Shown here: positions 47,631 to 58,686 of the stretch, piece after piece
Numbering within the stretch: position 1 is the first letter of the stretch
Layout: the number at the start of each line of letters is the position of its first letter
NCBI GenBank assembly: GCA_008973525.1
Contig: WACJ01000114.1
Span: 620,001 to 684,000 of the forward strand
DNA: 64,000 nt
Source: Stenopsyche tienmushanensis
Taxonomy: Eukaryota > Arthropoda > Insecta > Trichoptera > Stenopsychidae
Direction of reading: 5' to 3'
Translations under genes and position numbers: made by a program
The notes under the pieces: generated by a model
Database searches by the model: none
Told to the model about the DNA's origin: nothing
The model's input: only the letters and a program-made list of their open reading frames with translations

Positions 47631-48546
47631 GGCGTCTTCTCAGTTTACAAATTTAAAAAATCGATTTTTATTTTATTTTAAATTTTGAAAGAACATATCT
47701 TCAAAAATGTTATATCGAAATTTCATAAAGATCGGACGAGTCTAACTACATTTTTGGGCGACCGTTAGGTGACTACCTGAGAGCACCCGGCTGCATACGT
47801 ATTGTTCAGACTCATGGTGCAAGTACAAGAAAGTGGTGAAAAACAATCAGATAGAAACTTTTAAACATCCTTCTGCTCTAGCTGAGGATGTTCACGAGGT
47901 TTTGAAACCGATTTATGAAGATCTTCGGAGGAAATACCCAAAATAACAACGATTGTTTCAACAGCTGTGTCTGGGCAATTTTTCTACAACCAAAACTTTA
48001 AACGCGTTTATCTCAAAACAAGATTTTTCGGTGGCTTGTTAATGAAATTTCGGAAACTATCCGGCCGATTGTCATGAAATTTGAATGACATATTCTTCAT
48101 AGTTATGGCTATAGTGCATATCATCAGATTTTTGAAATTTTGATTTTAAGTAATTTTTTTTTACAAAAAACTGCAAAAAAAACGTTTTTTTTACTTTTTC
48201 GTAAAACGTGCGCCATTTTGTTATTTTCGCAAATATCACAAATCTGATGATATGCGCTATAGCCACTGATATACTGAATCTAAAACTGTTTTATTTTTTT
48301 GTTTCAAATGACCCATCTCGGAGATACCATCAACAAGCCACGAACATAACATTTCTACACGGGTTTTTTGATGCTACTGTTTTATTATAATAATTGTTCA
48401 AAAAAATAAAAATATTTTTTTTTCATTTACTTGAAAGATGTGTTTATTACATAAGATCCACTTTATCTCATAATTTTTAGCGAAAATCCTCGAAAAAAAA
48501 TCGTGAAAATAGCCTATTTTTGAGGCGCCTAAAGTGAGAAGACGCC
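47631..48546 (-). mobile_element. Family A MITE, copy A5
   Basis: 916 bp between TTAA at 47627-47630 and 48547-48550, oriented like A2 and A3. Ends and interior as in the other copies. Confidence 0.92.
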
Positions 48547-48550
48547 TTAA

Positions 48551-48939
48551 GTTATATTGACTATATTGTTAAATCAACACTTGTTAAATATATTTTTATT
48601 TTATTTTAATATTCAGGGATTCAGGGAATTATGATTTAACGGTTAATTAGCGGTTCGAGATCTCTCTATCTGTTAGCACTCTTCACAATACGAATATATT
48701 TTTTCTTTAGGTTCACAATTCAATATGGCATTATCTATGATCCTATGCGGTTTCTTTTGCAATAGCTCACCATATTATGATTTAAAATTGTTCTCGAAAA
48801 AAAAAAATGTTTTGTTGAATCGTAAAAGATCCTATAATTACCTATAAACTGAACCAAACCTTTTTTATTATTTATGAATATAACAACATAATCCTCATTT
48901 TCTATTCTTTTATATATTTATTTATAAAATTAGAACGGA
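48551..48939. other. Unannotated AT-rich stretch
   Basis: No feature recognised. Confidence 0.5.
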
Positions 48940-50072
48940 TTTTCAAACATTGAAAGGAACTCTTCAAACCTTGTTTGTATCTCTCGTTATTGGTGAGCAA
49001 CGCGTGGCTAAGATTGATCAAATATCATTCTCCAATAGAACAATTCAAAGTTGTATTTTAGAATTGAGTAACGATATTTTGGCAACCAATTTTTCTGAAA
49101 TTAAAGAAAGTTTGCGCTGCAATTGAACAAGACAACCGACGTAGCTTCGTGTTCGCAATTACTAGAATAAATTTTGTACATTAAAGATGACTGTGTAAAA
49201 GAGGAATTCTTGTTCTGCAAGCCTTTCCCCACCACTACTCACAGCGAAGACGTATTCAAAATACTAAAACAGTTATTTGAGGAAAAAGGACTGGACTGGT
49301 CAAAGTTAGTTGGCGTTTGTATTAGGGACGCCTTCCATGTTGGGAATACATTCTGGATTTCGAGCAGTCATGAAAGAATTTGCTCCTCAAGTTTTGTCTT
49401 ATCGCTGGCTTTCGCTTTTAAGAAGCTTCTTTCAGATTTATTCAGCACGTTGAGTGATATAGTAAAAATTGTGAATCATATTCGCGGCAAAGCTACAAAT
49501 TCCAGATTATTCAAAGTTTTGTGCGTTGAAGTTGCAGCCAAATGTAATGGTCTTTTGTATCACACAGAGGTATCCTGGCTGTCGACAGGGAGAATTTTAA
49601 ACAGGGTTTATGAACCCCGTGAAGAAATAGGATTGTTTTTCGAAACCCAGGGAACACAAAAAGAAATAAAGTTGTACTCAAAAATAAAAGATAAATCATT
49701 CATCAAAATGCTGACGAATCTTGCCGATTTTTTCAGTGAAATTAACAGTCTGATGACAAGAAAATATGACAATTATCTTGACAGCACAGGGTAAAGTTGC
49801 ATGGTTTTTGCATAAATTGGGACTTTAGCAGAGAGCAGAGTTTGCAGTATTTCCCAGATATGGACAATCGTCAATCCAATTCTTGGATATTAGGACCATT
49901 TTCTACCGATGATAAAATTTTTAAAGACGAAAATGTGTTAATTACACAAGGAAGTATGCTAAAATTATAATTTCGTATAGTTTTGTGCAATTTCATGATA
50001 AATAAAGACTATTTGTATGTATATGCATTTTTCCTGATAGGCTTTAGGTGTAACGATACTAAAAAACCGCTG
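48940..50072 (+). mobile_element. Family E hAT, longest copy E3, 5' truncated
   Basis: Contains the central transposase region and ends at 50072 with the inverse of the E2 left end (compare CCTGATAGGC and CCGCTG with the E2 end). The 5' terminus and BED-finger region are not visible before 48940, so the copy is truncated. The right flank begins TTCTACTC, and no matching left duplication is present. Confidence 0.8.
48960..49797 (+). pseudogene. ZBED5-like hAT transposase, catalytic region
   Basis: A first segment gives ISFSNRTIQSCILELSNDIL, then shifted codons TDVASCSQLLE. From 49174 a 206-codon open frame reads [77 protein letters not shown] and [15 protein letters not shown]5, FAM200 and SCAND3-like hAT transposases show the same order. 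The catalytic Asp expected in VCTDGAP appears as CIRDAF, and the CxxH segment is deleted. It is therefore a pseudogene although the frame is long. Confidence 0.88.
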
Positions 50073-51168
50073 TTCTACTCCATCCTTGAATTCAACAGAT
50101 TTCGTACCGTCTGATATTATGGTATTATTTTGACATGTTACAAATTTTGTATTGGGGCGAGATTTTTCCATTTTATTTTTGATTCAATGCATTCAATTTT
50201 ACGTATATGAAAAAGTGTCGAATATTTTTTCGGCTTTAAATTTTAGCAGAATTCATATAAATTCATTTTTCAGTTCCGCTTTCAGCAATTCGCGGAAATC
50301 AAATGAAATGTGTTCATTATTGAACATGTACATTTTCAGGAATACATATTCAATTATGTACTAATAGAACTGTTACAAATACATTTTTGAGTATTGCGCG
50401 TTGGCGAATTTCAGAATCAAAATACGTTTTTGGGTTTTGGGCAAAAATAATTCGCAATTTCAGCAAATGTATCTATCGAAATTATAAATTTAACTGTAAA
50501 TGCGAATTATTTACACATCAGAAAATCTTATTTTAGGGAGAAGATTTCATAAATGAAATAAAAGCTATGCAAATTTTTATTTGTGATATATTATTATGAT
50601 GTATTTATAAGAACGAGCAATATCTTGAATATCGAGCTGTAAATATTTATAACAACCTAACAAGTTCATAAGAACAAGGAAATTTCAAATAAAAATCTCA
50701 ACAATAGCCAAATGTTCGCATCGAGCCGTGCGTTATAAATTATACGTTTCAAGTACAACGAATCTTACTCAATAAATAAATAATAAGTAACAAATAGTTT
50801 AGAAAACTGTTTGGAAAACCGTTGAAAAATATGAGAGAAGACTGTAAGAATAAGATTTAATGAGACCGAAAGAATCCATTAATTTCTAAAGAGAACAAAA
50901 CATTCAAGATTTGAATGTGGTTTAAGGCGCCAATACGCTAATAGTGTTTCCGTAGGACCATTCAGAAACAAAAACATTTTCAAGCGCTGAATGTAGAGCA
51001 GGATACGGTGTAAAATAAAGCGAAGTTGATTGCAAGATTCCAAAATTGACATTAAATTATATCAAATTTGACCCATGGGTGCATTAATAATTTAAATATG
51101 TATGTGTTAATGGTAAGCTGCGCATAGCATGTGAAACAGAGGTTTCCAGTCTGTAAGGCGCGCTACTC
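50073..51168. other. Unannotated stretch
   Basis: On the minus strand 50073-50171 stays open from an ATG (MEKSRPNTKFVTCQNNTI) until it meets the end of E3, so E3 may have landed in an older coding fragment. The rest is AT-rich with no feature. Confidence 0.4.
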
Positions 51169-51222
51169 AGGGGAGGTGCGCTTCCCAGGGGAGGCGCGCT
51201 TCCTAGGGGAGGCGCGGACTAT
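51169..51222 (+). repeat. GC-rich 18-bp minisatellite, three units
   Basis: Units AGGGGAGGTGCGCTTCCC (51169), AGGGGAGGCGCGCTTCCT (51187) and AGGGGAGGCGCGGACTA- (51205), differing at few sites. Stands out sharply in AT-rich DNA. Confidence 0.85.
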
Positions 51223-51324
51223 TGGCAGGGGTGGCGCCAAAAAAATTTGATCAATATTTTTTTTATTCGACCCTGACCTACGATAAGACATTTTATGCGG
51301 TCCAGACAGATAAGTGGATTTGTA

Positions 51325-51400
51325 CAACGATGTGGCGGATAAGCAAATGTAGCATCTAAGACTATGATTTTGAATTAGCTCACTACTCAAAGGATTAAAT
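51325..51400 (-). repeat. TTAACCCTTTGAGTAGTGAG repeat, copy 2 (inverted)
   Basis: The inverse gives TTTAATCCTTTGAGTAGTGAG and GCTTATCCGCCAC, matching 6208-6300. Confidence 0.5.
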
Positions 51401-51521
51401 AAACAAGAACCTCGTTGATCTCTTATGGCATCCTCATTCCGGAGCATTTTTTGGTATCAGATAATCGATTTTTTTCCGTCGTTTATCGCCGTCAACCCTT
51501 TGGCGGGGGGTCAGACTTTAA

Positions 51522-52332
51522 GTGAAAAATAAGATGAATAATATCAATGTTCTAATTTCCGATGCGAGTATCAAAAAAGCACGTGGACACACAGGGTATG
51601 CGTGCATGCTTCTCACATGGATAGCTATATGTGGACTGTTTGCGTCCTTCCCATTTATTGCCAGATGCACCACACACAAAAATATTGTGTATCTAAAAGT
51701 ACTTCATTAGCACGGCATAAGCCCGATTTTTGTGATGGGAAAAAAATATGGGAAGTTACAAGATCAAATGTGCAGCCTGCATCGTGACATACGTTGAACA
51801 AATCAATAGACAGATCGCCCACATGGTGACAGAACATCAGGACACAATCTTGCAATTGGATTACAAATCGGCAGTAACCGGACATTTCATGAAGAACGAT
51901 CCCCAAATCTATTTTCCTGGTACAAAAACCATTGCCACCGTCGAAAACTTCAACATCAGAATTGCGAGAGAAGTGGTAGAAGTCGAAAAACGAAGAAACT
52001 CCGCAATAAATAGATGAGACGACGGCACTAGTATGCACAAAGCTTGGCTATCGGTTTTATCGAAAGTTAAAGGATTAATAACCGAGCAAAAAAATCTAAA
52101 AGTGCAAACAATCTCCAATGAAGCCAAAGCAGTACATGGCCCAACATCGCGTATTGACAGCATTGGACGAAGGATTCTCACAAAGAACAACAATTATTCC
52201 GCGTCCGTCCGAGGAGTGAGCAAATTTAAAATCGATGAAGTCGTTGATGCCATAATCGCTTTACACCGATTACTTTCTGTCAGCACCTATCAGCGTAAGA
52301 CAATCTTCAATTCGAAGCAGAGTCGATTGTAA
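51522..52332 (+). pseudogene. Penelope-like retroelement, GIY-YIG endonuclease end
   Basis: Frames give VCVLPIYCQ, then YKIKCAACIVTYVEQINRQI, TEHQDTILQLDYKSAVTGHF, FPGTKTIATVENFNIRIARE and VVEVEKRRNSAINR. Penelope-like proteins end in a GIY-YIG nuclease with CxxCxxxYVGxTxRxIxxRxxEH, DYKSAVxxHF, TKVIATVxxxxxRxxREAIEIxKxxNxxNRDDG. The call is made on this order. A TGA at 52016 breaks the frame before GTSMHKAWLSVLSKVK; the remaining frame continues to 52332. The reverse-transcriptase domain is absent, so the copy is 5'-truncated, as is common for retroelements. Confidence 0.75.
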
Positions 52333-52700
52333 ATAAGCGCCGTTGATAGCATACAAGACCGTGTCATTTTTTTTTAGATAAACAATAGACAAGAAATCGA
52401 TACATTTTCTCCTGCTTTAGAAGGAAATGATAATCGGACAGACACATTCAATAAGTAGCGGCGAACAGGAAGCAATTAAATAAATAAACACTGTCAATAG
52501 TACACAATATTCGATCATTTCTTTGCGTAAAAAAAAACAAACTTGAAATCGAAATCATTAGTAGTCGGTAAATTTGGGCTAACGATGTATACAATCGTGC
52601 GATGTATGCGGGGAAGCTCTCTGTCTCTGTCTCACGAACTGCACTACGTTCTCTCTCTGTCTCTGAGCTCAATGTACAAGAGTGCTCTTTCTGAATAGTG
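52333..52700 (+). mobile_element. Penelope-like element 3' untranslated region
   Basis: Follows the coding end and matches the inverse of 61780-62100 in order (CACAATATTCG, TTTCTTTGCGTAAA, GAAATCGAAATCATTA). Fragments of it also occur at 6330 and 44215. Confidence 0.65.
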
Positions 52701-54788
52701 AAGGGGGGGTCCCAGGTCCTGGGATAGTACTACTTTAGGGGTTAATGTGCCAAGAATAATTACTAAGCGTGATCGTATACCCTTTCATATAACACTTTCT
52801 TTCTTTAAGTGTGGCAATGCAATGCTTGCTGGGTAATCGCTACATTAATATAAAAATAATTGTATACATGTACGAATGTCTAATATAATCTTGTTAATTG
52901 TAGTTTTAGTTTTTTTATTTTTGTAATAATCGAGTTTTTTTATGATTGAAAACACGTTTATATAATTATATGTATTTAAAAATAAATAAAAGTAGGGAAG
53001 CGCGTATAAAATTATAGGGAGGCGTAATAGCATAAAGGTGGTGGTAAATTCTGATGTGGAATGTGTAGTGTCTACTGTCTAATATGCAGGGGGTTGCGTT
53101 ATGATTTGGGATTGCTTGGCGGTTGCTGTTGTTTCTCAAATATTTCATTGTCAAGCACCAAGTATAAAAAGGAGTAAAATTTGCGGAAGACAATGCAGCA
53201 TCTTATAAATGGGCGCGAATCATGAAACTTTTGGAATTTCTTGATCTTCCAGAATATTTCATGGATCAAAACCAATGAAGCTTGGATACATTTATACCCT
53301 AGATTTATATGGTGCTCATTTTGCGCAGTTTACCTTTGTGTTGTTAAGAAAAGCAATTTATTTAATATTATTTATGAAATTTATTCAGTAAATCAAAACA
53401 TTGTATTTGTGACCACGACATCGTTGCATAAAAGAGATAATTAAATTTGAATGTTTTGAATTGGCATAATTTTTGATCTATGGATTTTTTAATTAGTAAG
53501 TTGTATCTAGATAAAAATTTCAATTCTAATTTTGCCTCTCAAAAAATTACTTAACGCCGTCGGATACCCGTTTTTAGCGTTTTTTAACATCATTAAAAAT
53601 ATATATCTTATTGCGAAAAAATAACTTTAGTTTTGCTTTTCAAAGGTAAAAATGTCACAAATTTTTTATTTATTTACGTGAAAACCTTAAAACTTTAGCT
53701 TGGTTGACTAGATAATATTATAGTGAAATATATCCCAAAATTTCAGCCTAATCGATTGACAACTTTTTAAGCTACAAGTGGCGAACATTTTGAAAATGCA
53801 GTTTCGAGATAATCTCGTTTAAAGATTCAATACGATGATACTATCAATTTTGTAGCTCAAAGATCAATCAGTGATTCCAGATATATTTAATAGATCTTCA
53901 TCTTTCTTAAAAAGTTAATTTTCTTCGAGTAGCTGTTGTTTTCAAGTTATGCGAGCAGCTTTTGTCTCAGAAAGATTCTTACGATTTTGCCTCGCTACCC
54001 GCGCTTCATCGGTGTTTTCAGCAAAGACTTTACAGTAGGTGCCAATAACTATATTTAACGTATTCATTATCTTCAAAATGAAGCTGTAGTCGCTATTAAA
54101 TATTTCAACAGCAATGTACTTAATATTTCACCTATTTTTACACCAGAATGCAAGTGCTTTGGAGCCAGTCGCCGAACCGTCGGTTTATAACGTTTTTTAG
54201 CATTTTGGGTATAGTCATTCAAGCATCTTTGAAGTAATTCATCCCTAGACAAATCTTAATAAATCAAGCTTTGGATATTTTTTAAAGCCATTTGCACCAG
54301 CTTTTGACTCTAGTTGGGTTCCCATGATAATGTCTTTTATCATGATAATTCCTCAAACTTAATCTTTCGTTCCTTTATTAAGATTTGACATTTTTGCTTC
54401 AAAAATTCAACCACATACGACAAACTATCGAGTTAAACTGACTTCGAGTAACGTTAATTTCGCATACCTACAATTACAGATATACGAGTGCAATACGACG
54501 ATAATTTTGCTCAAAATAATTTTAGGGACATCTTCTCAAATAAAACTTATTAGATTTAAACAATGGTATTATGAAAGAAAGGTTGTTCAGCTCCAAACGC
54601 TCAACATGTGTAAAATTCTGGAATTGTATCAAGTGACACCGTTTATATATTGTATTATTTAGGGACGTTATTAGGCTTCTTAAGATTGCGTTATTTTATT
54701 GCGAATAGAGTTTTTTTTAATAAACAAAGTCGTCTCGTCTTCGCGGGGTATAATCGCATTCAAATTGTCCCCGCATTAATGTGTTAAT
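52701..54788. other. Unannotated AT-rich stretch
   Basis: No gene recognised. At 53801-53825 it contains TTTCGAGATAATCTCGTTTA, a variant of the MITE-shared motif, in a region (53550-54250) whose repeated CGTCGG..TTTTTTAGC blocks suggest an old MITE without clear ends. Confidence 0.4.
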
Positions 54789-54974
54789 TTAGAACAGAGC
54801 TCTTAGGGGATGACCAATTGCTTTTTTGGACAAATACTCTGGGTCAATTGCTTTTTTCTTGAGTGGTTTCTTTCCTGTCAACCAGAATAGGAAGTAGCTA
54901 TTCAGTTCTGGCTCCTTAAACTGGAACGATCCGTTCTTCGTATCATCTTTGCTGACAACTTTCAAGTCTTTCAT
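54789..54974 (-). CDS. Unrecognised 61-residue open frame, coding-like
   Basis: Starts ATG (MKDLKVVSKDDTKNGSFQFK), continues with PELNSYFLFWLTGKKPLKKK and ends with TAA. Third positions are mixed rather than A/T only, which stands out here. About 110 nt after the stop comes TTTATTAAAAAAAAC, like a poly(A) tail, so it could be a processed copy of a short cellular mRNA or a real intronless gene. I do not recognise the protein. The short aromatic stretch is too brief to call a membrane segment. Confidence 0.35.
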   Translation of the reverse strand: MKDLKVVSKDDTKNGSFQFKEPELNSYFLFWLTGKKPLKKKAIDPEYLSKKAIGHPLRALF

Positions 54975-56180
54975 ATTTCAATTTCGTGTTTCGTCACACA
55001 AAAATTACACGTTTTTTGTGCTGGAAAAATATACAATAATACAGATACATCCTTTTTCAAGACACAGATATATCATAACGATCACAAAGGGTCTTGATGA
55101 AAATATTTTCACTAAACGTAAGCGGTCAAAGATGAAAATACATTTAATTTGCACAACAACTTTAAAATAATAATTAATCATACACTTTTTCTATATAACA
55201 TACACAAAGTTCATTGTGGCAGCTTTAATTTCATTACAAAAGATTAAAATGTTCTATTATATTTGAAAAATCATATTTGACATGTCTTTTTCTTGTTGGA
55301 TACATTTTTTAAAGTCGGCCAGCTCTTTTTCTAATTAAGATATCTTTTGTACGATTGCTTCCTCATAAATGCATTGATAATGCATAACCAACATCTATAG
55401 GATTCGACACTGTTTCCTTGTTATTTTTTCAATGATACGGAAATCAAATTTGGTTTCATTATATTAAACAACTGTCCGAAGCTAACCAAAGCTTGATACC
55501 AAGCGTTTCTTGCTTATTAGGTATGTATTGTGTGCATTTACATAAAGATCATTTACATATGGTGAATGGTTGCTCATTAATTATCTGATTCACGTCGATC
55601 TATATGGTTAATTTTAATGCAGCCATTCCTCGAATACCATTTTTAATCACAAAATGCCCTAATTTATATTTTTGCACTTTATTTTTATTTTTTAAGCACA
55701 TTTTTCACTTAAACTTGATCAATGTTGTTTCTCATAAAACCACATTTTTCACGAACTTTTTCACTATTTAAGTAACACTATTTTTTAGATTGTGCAAAAA
55801 ATGGTTTAAACAATTCAAAATAATTTGTACATATTGGCACTGAGTCATAAAAAAATATTAAATACGTTATGATATTTTAAAACTCAAATAATGGCTTTGT
55901 ATTGTTCGTTATTTTAAATGAAATGAAGCTAAGTGAAACTATTCGCAATTGACCAATTTATGGTTGGATATTTTTTATTTTTTATAATCATAAGATTGAA
56001 AAGAGCACGTTTTATAAACGAAAACATAAATGATATTTTAATATTGACTGTTATTGACTGTTTTATGCTTATTTAATGGTTCGCGCTTTCGACCGTTGAA
56101 ATACGAATTATACGAATTTTAAAAATAAAAAATAAAAAATTTGGAAGAAAATGACAAGACAAATAAGTAATAAAACTAAC
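54975..56180. other. Unannotated AT-rich stretch
   Basis: No feature recognised. Confidence 0.5.
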
Positions 56181-56400
56181 CTGTTACACCAACACTTGTT
56201 GCTGAATAGAATAAGTCTTCTGGTGAAGACTCCCGCCGACGGCAGAAGTACCGCACCGAATGCAGTTGCGATGCGTCCGCTTCAGAATGAAAATAGCGAT
56301 GGAGTGAGTGAATGCCAGGCCAGATAAATCAAATGAGGGGGTCCAGTGCAGCATCCACACCACCCTGCGCGAATATACTCCTACCTTTCGACCCTTAATG
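56181..56400 (-). other. Candidate non-coding first exon (GC-rich, donor site)
   Basis: A GC-rich patch in an AT-rich setting that ends on the minus strand with ACAG|GTTAGT (GT at 56180-56179), a good donor. It could be the 5' untranslated exon of the gene whose coding exon opens with a splice acceptor just before ATG at 42607, which would imply an intron of about 13.6 kb. This is inference only. Confidence 0.25.
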
Positions 56401-56404
56401 CGAG

Positions 56405-56668
56405 CTATTGCTGGACGCGCAATGTCCAAATCGTATGCACATTGAGGATGACCGTTTTTCCATTAATTTCACCTTCAAAATAATCCAGCATCATCATATT
56501 TCTTATCTTCATATCTTCGTGTTTAATTACATGCACTGCAAATACTTTTGAAGACCGTTCCGATTTTTTTCGGATAACAAAAATTCTTGTCTTTGATCCA
56601 ATGATTTCAAATTTGCATCTTCCAATGGTACAATGCAACCATCCCAATAGATATCTTCGTTTCTTCAA
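56405..56668 (-). CDS. Unrecognised open frame upstream of the candidate exon
   Basis: 87 codons on the minus strand, starting MKKRRYLLGWLHCTIGRCKF. Another frame of the same strand also stays open for about 40 codons (EDANLKSLDQRQEFL), so the true frame is unclear. No family recognised. May be old transposon sequence. Confidence 0.2.
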   Translation of the reverse strand: MKKRRYLLGWLHCTIGRCKFEIIGSKTRIFVIRKKSERSSKVFAVHVIKHEDMKIRNMMMLDYFEGEINGKTVILNVHTIWTLRVQQ

Positions 56669-56967
56669 CGCAATTTATTATTATTAGAAAGCCTTTATTG
56701 CTCAGTGTAATCATAAAAACACAATTTGCGTAACTTAATTCGGTTGATTTTGCCATTTTTATTTAAATAAAATATATCTTTTAAGCCTCAAAGGAGAGTT
56801 GCAAAGCGATTGATTTCATTCGAAATACACCGAAACATTCATTTAATAAAACATATAGCCCTTTGTGCGTCATCATTCATGTGCGTCATTGCATAACATA
56901 AAGCAAAAATTACACGCTGAAATATTACTTTTTTCTTACGTTTGTATTAGCATTTGAGGACACATTA

Positions 56968-57555
56968 TGATGTATCTCAATCTTTTTACACCTACGGATC
57001 GGTAAAAAAAAGGGTTTTTTCTGGAACATTAATACTAAAATAAAAATGGTTATTTGTATCATAATTTTAAATCTTATATTGTGACAGATGGACATAAATA
57101 TAACTAACAAATATACATTGCTTTCTATTGCATTTTTGTCAATATATTTGATATTGTGCGATTGTTTCGATTTGATTGAAGTTTGATTGAATTACAAAAA
57201 ACCATTTATAAATTTATAGCTTTACAACTTAAAGATATTCATCTTCTACCGATATCCAAAACTGAGGCAATGTTACTATTTTGTGTCTAGATCCGAAGAC
57301 AACTCTATTAATTGTTAATTTTCTCTACTCGTAAGAGTACATGATATAACATCCTCTATGAAGAAATTATTAATTCAAAGATTTCCTTTACGAGTATTAT
57401 TATTTTTATATTATTTCTCAGTTTAAAAATATTTGTACAAAACCCCTGGAGAAAAAGGTTAAGGTCGTTAAGTAGACCAAATATGTCCGCTATATATATT
57501 TATATAGAGTTTACTTACCATTTACTTACCTTTACCATTTTTCGTCCAAAAAATG
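56968..57555 (-). mobile_element. Family D hAT remnant, copy D4 (inverted)
   Basis: The reverse complement follows D2: a diverged start with TTTTTTGGACG, the LNDLNLF-like codons, GGGGTTTTGTACAAATATTT, and the 3' segment to about 56968 (AGGTGTAAAAAGATTGAG). Many stops; the most decayed D copy. Confidence 0.65.
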
Positions 57556-57559
57556 TGTC

Positions 57560-57700
57560 AATACGGAATCAAAAAGAGCGTCGGCCGACCCCATGTAAGA
57601 TGAACTGACGACATCAGAAAAATAGCAGGAAGGAACTGGATGCGAAAAGCGGAAAATCGAGAGGGATGGAGGCCCATGCCACAGACACAGGCTGATGTAT
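57560..57700 (+). pseudogene. LINE ORF2 C-terminal fragment
   Basis: One frame reads GRPHVR, stop, TDDIRKIAGRNWMRKAENRE and GWRPMPQTQADV. LINE ORF2 proteins commonly end GRPxxRWxDDIxKIAGxNWMRxAxxRExWRxLxEAYVQ. Different family from 26200-26640. Only this tail remains. Confidence 0.7.
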
Positions 57701-57939
57701 GAATTAATTAATGAATTCAAATCCTCTATATTATGCGTAATGTAGCAATTTTTCAACACAATTCAACGCCGTTTTATGGCTATGCAATCACTGGTATCTT
57801 CTTCCCTTGTAGTATCACTTTCAGTTTCTTCCTCTTGAGAAATAAATGAAACGATATCTGCATCATCCATGCGCTAAATTCTGGTTCATTCAAATCATAG
57901 AGATCAAACTCAAAATCTAATATGGGCCAAATTAAAAAA

Positions 57940-58241
57940 GCTTAAGTTTAGGTGGGCCGCCAAAAAAACAAATTTTCATATAAACATGCAGAACAGTTTG
58001 TTTGCGGATTTGATACTTGAGAGACCCTTGGCGCAATTTTAGTTTGAGGTCCTTGGACCCTGGTCTCGTCTGGTATTTCAATCACGATTTCTACACGGTG
58101 CATAAAAATTATATAATGTTTATCAAAGATAAACATATTTTTTGGGCAATTTTTCAAATCAGCGGTAAATCAAAAACTTTTAGAGGCCTCGTTAAAGTTT
58201 TGAGCGTATGCCCTCTAAGCTTACAGATAAATCCGCCACTG
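57940..58241. mobile_element. hAT-like MITE fragment with one end
   Basis: The right end, TACAGATAAATCCGCCACTG at 58222-58241, is the inverse of CAGTGGCGGATTTATCTGTA, a hAT-style terminus. The preceding GAGGCC..GCGTATGCCCTCTAAG fits the body of such elements. The left part (GTGGGCCGCCAAAAAAAC) is not a clear partner end. Confidence 0.5.
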
Positions 58242-58678
58242 GTACAAAAATAAAAAAAACAATTTTTAGACAAACTTTAAACTGGCTATCCATGGGTTCT
58301 TCGTATCTCTTTTCTATCCGACTTAATGTTTTAGTCATGAAGTCCTGTGAATCTTTCTTATTAACCCGGATCCTTTCTCATAATCTTACACTTGTGATGT
58401 CTGTCTCGTATAACGAGCTTTTTTAAACTCTTCTGCCCGATTGTTTTGAAAACCAAATTAATTAAGATACGAGACTAGGCTAAGTAGCTTAGTAGCTAAG
58501 ACATAAACATCATCCATATTGCTCTGAAGAAGTTTGCTTCTTTGATCTTAACCTGTGTTTATGTAACACCTCATGTACTGTTCATCCATTATCGTCCATT
58601 TTTTCCAGAAATTGATCAAGTTGTCATCTTCCTCAGCAAGAGTTTTCAGAAGATTTTAACGATAAAGACGTCTCATTG
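58242..58678. other. Unannotated stretch
   Basis: No feature recognised. Confidence 0.45.
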
Positions 58679-58686
58679 ATGATGCA

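Noticed and set aside
49174..49797. A host ZBED5-type gene
   Set aside because: Flanking sequence carries hAT ends, and the N-terminal part of the same family sits in another element copy; the catalytic site is altered.
51655..52193. Minus-strand open frames of 94-127 codons
   Set aside because: Shadows of the Penelope-like coding sequence on the plus strand.
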